This document shows, piece by piece, positions 7,736-10,659 of a stretch of 10,659 nucleotides of DNA. The position numbers and the translations under genes are program-made. Every line of letters starts with the position of its first letter. Position 1 is the stretch's first letter. Below the pieces are notes generated by a model, which had not been told where the DNA came from, did no database searches, and saw only the letters and a program-made list of their open reading frames with translations. The stretch comes from Salinisphaera sp. UBA1666 (GTDB lineage Bacteria > Pseudomonadota > Gammaproteobacteria > Nevskiales > Salinisphaeraceae), in assembly GCA_002320455.1 (NCBI GenBank), contig DCKU01000010.1:9948-20606 (forward strand). The letters run 5' to 3'.

Positions 7736-7811
7736 CGCACACCTCCCGGCCGGACAAGATAGACGCCGTAGCGGGCGCGGTGATGTCGTTCTTAAAAGTG
7801 TCGTAGCTCAT
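7707..7811 (-). CDS. Possible 34-residue ORF between attenuator and aroG
   Basis: An ATG at 7811, 25 nt past the T-tract of the hairpin, opens a 34-codon frame beginning MSYDTFKND. It ends at a TGA 29 nt inside aroG, in another frame. Upstream is AAAGAG at a fair distance for a weak ribosome site. Most third positions before the aroG start are G or C (about 20 of 24), as in real genes here, but so short an ORF could be chance. If translated, it would carry ribosomes across the aroG ribosome site. No family resemblance. Confidence 0.25.
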   Translation of the reverse strand: MSYDTFKNDITAPATASILSGREVCDVATCHRHG

Positions 7812-7835
7812 GGTGGATCTCTTTGAAATACCAAC

Positions 7836-7866
7836 AAAAAACCCCGACCGGGAGCCGGTCGGGGTT
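7836..7866 (-). terminator. Rho-independent hairpin upstream of aroG (attenuator terminator)
   Basis: A perfect 10-bp stem (7842-7851 with 7855-7864, CCCCGACCGG / CCGGTCGGGG) has a 3-nt loop. Read leftward it is followed at once by six T residues (7841 to 7836); two A-T pairs can extend the stem. The T-tract exists only on the minus-strand reading, so it acts on transcripts going toward aroG. It lies about 100 nt before the aroG start and after an aromatic-rich leader ORF. This fits an attenuator better than a plain mnmC terminator, although it could serve as both. Confidence 0.85.
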
Positions 7867-7922
7867 AGCAAGATCACACCGGACAGACTCCTCGGTTCGC
7901 GAGGCGCCTGTCGGTTATCGGT

Positions 7923-8051
7923 TCAGGCGCCCGAGCGATAAAACCCGTAACCCAGAAACCAATAACCGGAGAAAACAGCCGCGCACGACGAGACAACAAC
8001 GGTCGACAACCGTTTGGCCCGATCTTGTGTTTGTGTCGTGTAGCGCTGCAT
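7923..8051 (-). CDS. Aromatic-rich leader peptide of the aroG attenuator
   Basis: The frame encodes 42 residues from the ATG at 8051, ending FSGYWFLGYGFYRSGA and a TGA at 7925-7923. Seven of the twelve residues 27-38 are aromatic (three Phe, three Tyr, one Trp). Slow decoding of these codons when charged tRNA is scarce would stall a ribosome on the pairing arm at 7956-7968. The true start is unsure. ATG 8051 lacks a ribosome site, and TTG 8009 in frame would give 28 residues. The ORF begins 29 nt after the mnmC stop. Its role is regulatory; the peptide itself probably has no function. Confidence 0.7.
   Translation of the reverse strand: MQRYTTQTQDRAKRLSTVVVSSCAAVFSGYWFLGYGFYRSGA
7998..8014. 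repeat. Short inverted repeat in the aroG leader
   Basis: AACGGT (7998-8003) and ACCGTT (8009-8014) form a perfect 6-bp stem with a 5-nt loop. It lies inside the leader ORF ahead of the aromatic codons. In attenuators an early hairpin of this sort can pause RNA polymerase so that the first ribosome catches up. It could equally be a protein-binding site or chance. Confidence 0.4.
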
Positions 8052-8058
8052 GCGCAAG

Positions 8059-8087
8059 AAACTACGCCGCGAGCGTGCGTCACGCAA
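8059..8087 (-). promoter_or_regulatory. Weak candidate promoter for the aroG leader
   Basis: On the minus strand TTGCGT (8087-8082) and TAGTTT (8064-8059) are 17 nt apart. Each matches only half of the sigma-70 consensus. The -35 box lies across the mnmC stop codon, and the -10 ends 7 nt before the leader ATG, which would make a nearly leaderless transcript. Read-through from mnmC is the alternative. Confidence 0.25.
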
Positions 8088-10092
8088 GCGCGCCTTTGAT
8101 GATCTGGCGAATCCACCAGCGCCCGGGATGGAGCGCCGCCGCCAGATCGGTCGCGACCGGCAAGGGCTCGTCGGCGAGCTGGCTGGCCAGGATCTCGGCG
8201 GCCAGCGGCGCGCGCAGCAGGCCGTTGGAGCCGTGGGCCAGATGCACCGACAAATCGGGCCAGAGCGCACCCGCGCAGGCGATGTGCTGGCGGGCGTCGC
8301 GGGCCAGATCGGCGTAATCGGCGCGCCAGCGCGCGACATCGGCCACCCCGCCCACCATGGGCAGCCGATCATGAGACACGCTTCGAAACCGTGTCCGCCC
8401 GCAGACCGGCACGGCGGCTAGGTGGGGATCGATCCTTGGCAGTGCGGCCGTCAGCCGGGCGCGATTGGCCGCGTGATCTTGGTCTCTGACGACGGCCTGC
8501 GTCGCGCGCGGGTCATAGGTGGCCCCTACGCTGATACAGCCATCCCGGGCCGGGGTTATGTAGCCCGTGTCACAGACCACGCACGCCGGCGAGGCGCTCG
8601 GCTTGCCGAGCGAAAAAACGCTGGCCTGCCCGGCCACGGCCTGCTGCGGGGCGATATCCGCGCACAGCGCCCCGGCCGCGCCCGCACAGGCCAGAACCAC
8701 GTGATCGGCGGCGTAGGTGTGCCCGCTTTGGCCGGTCAACTGCCAGCCGCCGGCCGATGCATCACAAGCTCGCGACAGCGCCGTGATGGTTTCAGCGATT
8801 GGCGCAATCCCGTGTCGCGCCAGCAGCGCCCGACACAGCGCGCCAGGATCAACCACGCCAGCCCGAGCAAAGAACAAGGCGCCTTGTACGTCCGAGGCCA
8901 GCGGTTGTCCAGCCAGCGCCTCGGCGCGCTCGGGCCCGCAACCCTCTAATACCTCTGCCGGCAGGTCGAGCCGGGCCAGCAGGCGCTGTTGTCGCCTGTA
9001 TTCCGTCGGGCTCCGAGCCAGCTGCAACACCCCGCAGGGCCGCCAAGCCGACGCCTTGCCCAGCGCGTCACCCAGCCAGCGCGAGGCATAGTCCAGCGCC
9101 GCCAGATCGAATCGGGTCCGCGGACTGGCCTCGGCCGCCAGGCGCGGGTTGAGCACGGCATCGCGATTACCGGAGGCCCCGCTGGCCACGCCTTGCCCGT
9201 CATAGACATCCACCGAAAAGCCGCGCCGGGCGAGCGCATCGACGACGGTGGTCCCGGCGATACCCGCGCCGACGACGGCCACCCGCGCACCGGGGCGAGC
9301 CGCCGGCAAGCGGCTGTACCAGGGCAGCTCGCGCTCGTGGGCCGCAGGCAGCGCGGCTGTAAACGACGCCGACAGGCAGTGTTTCTTGGCGCCGTGGCCC
9401 TCGCGGCGGCGCCAGGTAAAGCCGGCCGCCGCCAGATTGCGCCGCACGCCTCCGGCCGCGCTGTAGGTCGCCAGGCTCGCACCGGGCCGGCTGTGCGCCG
9501 CGATCGCTTGTATTACGGACGCCGACCACATTGCCGGGTTCTTGGCCGGCGAAAAACCGTCGAGAAACCAGGCATCGACCTGGCCATCGACATCGGCCAG
9601 GCCGGCCTCGACGTCGCCGAAGTAGAGATCGAGTGCAACACGCGCGCCCAACCACAGCCGGTGTAACCCCACCACGGGCGCCGGCCAGAGCGCGCACAGA
9701 CGCCCCGCCCGATCAGCCAGGTCCGGCCAGCGCGCGGTCATCTCGGCCAGATCGACCAGCGCCAGCGGATGGGCCTCGATCGACAGCAGGCGCAGCCGCG
9801 CCGTCGCCGGCGCATAACGATCGAACAGCTGCCACGCCAACAGCATGTTGCGTCCGGCCCCAAAGCCGGTCTCGCCGATGACGAATACCGAATGCGGCGC
9901 CAACGCAGTGAATCGGGCGATCAGATCATTGCCGTCGATGAATACATGACGCGACTCGCCCAAGCCGTCGTCGCACGAGCAATAGACGTCGTCATAGTCG
10001 GGGGCACGGCTGGCCTGGTTAGCCTGGCCGGCGTGGGCGACCCGCGCCTGCGCCAGGCCCAGTGGACGATCGCGACGCGCGCGATCGCTCAC
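8080..10092 (-). CDS. mnmC: Bifunctional tRNA mnm5s2U34 biosynthesis protein MnmC
   Basis: MnmC finishes the mnm5s2U modification at the wobble base of tRNAs for Lys, Glu, Gln and others. Its FAD domain converts cmnm5 to nm5, and its methyltransferase domain then methylates nm5 with S-adenosylmethionine. The 670 residues match E. coli MnmC (668). The methyltransferase half comes first: YDDVYCSCDDGLGESRHVF at 33-51, the SAM motif GETGFGAGRN at 73-82 and DGFSPAKNPAMW at 178-189. The FAD half begins with VAVVGAGIAG at 271-280, with GYITPARDG near 510 and HGSNGLLRAPL at 620-630. It ends with HPGRWWIRQIIKGAL, as in the family. The start is a GTG 3 nt after the stop of the upstream gene, with no strong ribosome site, so translation is probably coupled. 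Both domains look intact. Confidence 0.95.
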   Translation of the reverse strand: MSDRARRDRPLGLAQARVAHAGQANQASRAPDYDDVYCSCDDGLGESRHVFIDGNDLIARFTALAPHSVFVIGETGFGAGRNMLLAWQLFDRYAPATARLRLLSIEAHPLALVDLAEMTARWPDLADRAGRLCALWPAPVVGLHRLWLGARVALDLYFGDVEAGLADVDGQVDAWFLDGFSPAKNPAMWSASVIQAIAAHSRPGASLATYSAAGGVRRNLAAAGFTWRRREGHGAKKHCLSASFTAALPAAHERELPWYSRLPAARPGARVAVVGAGIAGTTVVDALARRGFSVDVYDGQGVASGASGNRDAVLNPRLAAEASPRTRFDLAALDYASRWLGDALGKASAWRPCGVLQLARSPTEYRRQQRLLARLDLPAEVLEGCGPERAEALAGQPLASDVQGALFFARAGVVDPGALCRALLARHGIAPIAETITALSRACDASAGGWQLTGQSGHTYAADHVVLACAGAAGALCADIAPQQAVAGQASVFSLGKPSASPACVVCDTGYITPARDGCISVGATYDPRATQAVVRDQDHAANRARLTAALPRIDPHLAAVPVCGRTRFRSVSHDRLPMVGGVADVARWRADYADLARDARQHIACAGALWPDLSVHLAHGSNGLLRAPLAAEILASQLADEPLPVATDLAAALHPGRWWIRQIIKGALA

Positions 10093-10095
10093 GGA

Positions 10096-10365
10096 TCAGA
10101 CCGGGCGATTCGCGTCGACGTGGCTGATCTGAGACTGGCCTTCACCGGCACTCGGATCTTCCGGGTCGAAGTCGCTCTGGGAGATATATTTGAAGATCGA
10201 AATCGCGGCGATAACGACTATCCCGACAACCAGCGCAATCAAGACACAGCCGGTGCGCCCGGTTTCACGTTTAAGGCCCTGGCCGCAGTGGCGACACTTG
10301 GTTTCCTCTCGTGAAATCGGCTTGTTGCAGTTTTCGCAGTTTCGGGTGTGTATTGGCTTGGCCAT
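10096..10365 (-). CDS. Small zinc-ribbon, single-pass membrane protein
   Basis: The 89-residue protein has a four-cysteine zinc ribbon near the N-terminus: Cys10/Cys13 and Cys24/Cys27, CxxC-x10-CxxC, with NCENCNKP and KCRHCGQG. One hydrophobic membrane segment follows at about 39-60, then an acidic, polar C-terminal tail. By the positive-inside rule the ribbon, flanked by Lys and Arg, should face the cytoplasm. AAGGA about 5 nt before the ATG supports the start. It ends 3 nt before mnmC and is almost certainly co-transcribed with it. No function is known to me. Zinc-ribbon plus one membrane helix is common in small bacterial proteins of unknown role, and a link to tRNA modification is not implied by the sequence. 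Confidence 0.78.
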   Translation of the reverse strand: MAKPIHTRNCENCNKPISREETKCRHCGQGLKRETGRTGCVLIALVVGIVVIAAISIFKYISQSDFDPEDPSAGEGQSQISHVDANRPV

Positions 10366-10433
10366 GACGTTCCTTGCTCAGGTCGAGTTGCACGAGCGCC
10401 AGGCGCACAGCAACCGATGATTTGATGGCCCGT

Positions 10434-10463
10434 ATTTAAGCGGAATTAAGCCCGTCACGCCAA
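10434..10463 (-). promoter_or_regulatory. Candidate promoter of the zinc-ribbon/mnmC operon
   Basis: On the minus strand TTGGCG (10463-10458) and TTAAAT (10439-10434) are 18 nt apart, in the most AT-rich stretch upstream of the gene. The match to consensus is moderate. The remaining sequence between here and the gene start shows only the ribosome site. Confidence 0.35.
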
Positions 10464-10530
10464 CCCATGAGGCTCTCCAGATTCGTTGTATGGCACCACT
10501 ATCGCCCTACTGGCGCAGGCGTAAACGCCT

Positions 10531-10659
10531 AGGGCCTGTTGAGGTTTCATACGAGTCCGCGCCAAGCGCTGTTTTGCGGCAAGACGAGGCGTAGCGCGCG
10601 CTGCGCAGTCATTCTGCGCAAGCGTGCTAGAACGCTGGATTGCCGCAAAACAGCGCTTG
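10531..10659. repeat. Foldback, MITE-like palindromic repeat cut by window end
   Basis: The 19-nt arms at 10563-10581 and 10641-10659 are perfect reverse complements. Nested inside, 10602-10608 and 10614-10620 (TGCGCAG / CTGCGCA) form a second stem around a 5-nt loop. Both pairs share one centre, position 10611, and partial pairing exists between them. The left flank starts with AGGGCCTGTTGAGGTTTCAT at 10531-10550. If the symmetry continues, the element is about 160 nt long and ends near 10691. No transposase gene is present. The form suggests a dispersed non-autonomous repeat, though one very long hairpin with another role is possible. Confidence 0.65.

Larger units (their letters stand above)
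7836..8064 (-). promoter_or_regulatory. Predicted aromatic amino acid attenuator of aroG
   Basis: In leftward order the region has a leader ORF ending in a Phe/Tyr/Trp cluster, a set of alternative stems, then the terminator hairpin. Arm 7956-7968, which covers the GGT-TAT-TGG-TTT codons, can pair over 13 bp (two G-U) with 7924-7912, starting at the leader stop codon. That second segment also takes part in the rival stem 7903-7910/7924-7931 (8 bp, GGCGCCTG type) and in 7878-7886/7908-7915. Such mutually exclusive pairings governed by where the ribosome sits are the basis of classical attenuation. I could not identify one clean antiterminator. Candidates are RNA CCGGT (7882-7878) or GGGTTA (7953-7948) pairing with the 5' arm of the terminator. 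Confidence 0.7.
10366..10659. other. Non-coding right end of the window
   Basis: No credible gene was seen in these 294 nt. They hold the likely promoter of the zinc-ribbon gene, a short inverted repeat AGGCGT/ACGCCT at 10517-10530, and from about 10531 a foldback repeat that reaches the window edge. Confidence 0.6.

Noticed and set aside
7836..7866. Hairpin as a simple terminator of mnmC only
   Set aside because: It lies over 200 nt past the mnmC stop, and the space between holds an aromatic-rich ORF and alternative stems. An attenuator explains more, though a double role is not excluded.
7923..8372. A 149-codon minus-strand frame that contains the leader peptide
   Set aside because: Its upstream part overlaps mnmC in a different frame. 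Only the final 42 codons after the mnmC stop are considered meaningful.
8989..9666. A 225-codon plus-strand frame opposite mnmC
   Set aside because: It lies wholly opposite conserved MnmC domains, has no recognisable motif and no good ribosome site.

Overview
The window is GC-rich, densely packed bacterial DNA. The gene set points to a gammaproteobacterium: fused MnmC of the E. coli type, soluble transhydrogenase SthA, a class I DAHP synthase, a NorM-type MATE pump and Sec/lipobox signals. I cannot name the genus from sequence alone. No rRNA, tRNA, CRISPR array, transposase or phage gene was seen.

Layout. At the left edge a partial gene for an unknown exported protein reads leftward. It is divergent from a rightward pair: a NorM-like MATE efflux pump followed 18 nt later by a cysteine-rich lipoprotein of unknown function. 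This pair converges, with only 3 nt between stops, on a leftward operon made of sthA (NAD(P) transhydrogenase), a small lipoprotein and a glyoxalase-fold ring-cleaving dioxygenase. The sthA stop and lipoprotein start share an ATGA. The lipoprotein stop touches a possible dioxygenase start (TGATG). Divergent from sthA is a DUF2452-like gene. Its 3' end overlaps by 58 nt the 3' end of the leftward DAHP synthase gene.

The most informative region is the roughly 345 nt between mnmC and the DAHP synthase gene. Read leftward it holds a short ORF whose end is crowded with Phe, Tyr and Trp codons (7 of 12 residues). Several competing inverted repeats follow, then a perfect 10-bp GC hairpin with a T6 tract. 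This is the layout of a ribosome-mediated transcription attenuator. It would tie DAHP synthase expression, the first step of aromatic biosynthesis, to the supply of charged aromatic tRNAs. A second small ORF lies between the hairpin and the enzyme's start.

Upstream, a small zinc-ribbon membrane protein gene sits 3 nt before mnmC. The right edge carries a foldback repeat with 19-bp perfect arms. It is centred at about 10611 and appears to be cut by the window end. It looks like a dispersed, MITE-like palindromic repeat.

How the genes relate: sthA balances NADH and NADPH, the dioxygenase-like protein may deal with quinone or aromatic electrophiles, and the MATE pump exports cationic toxicants. 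These suggest a stress and redox theme, but the operon logic is inferred. The aromatic-synthesis attenuator is the clearest regulatory system.
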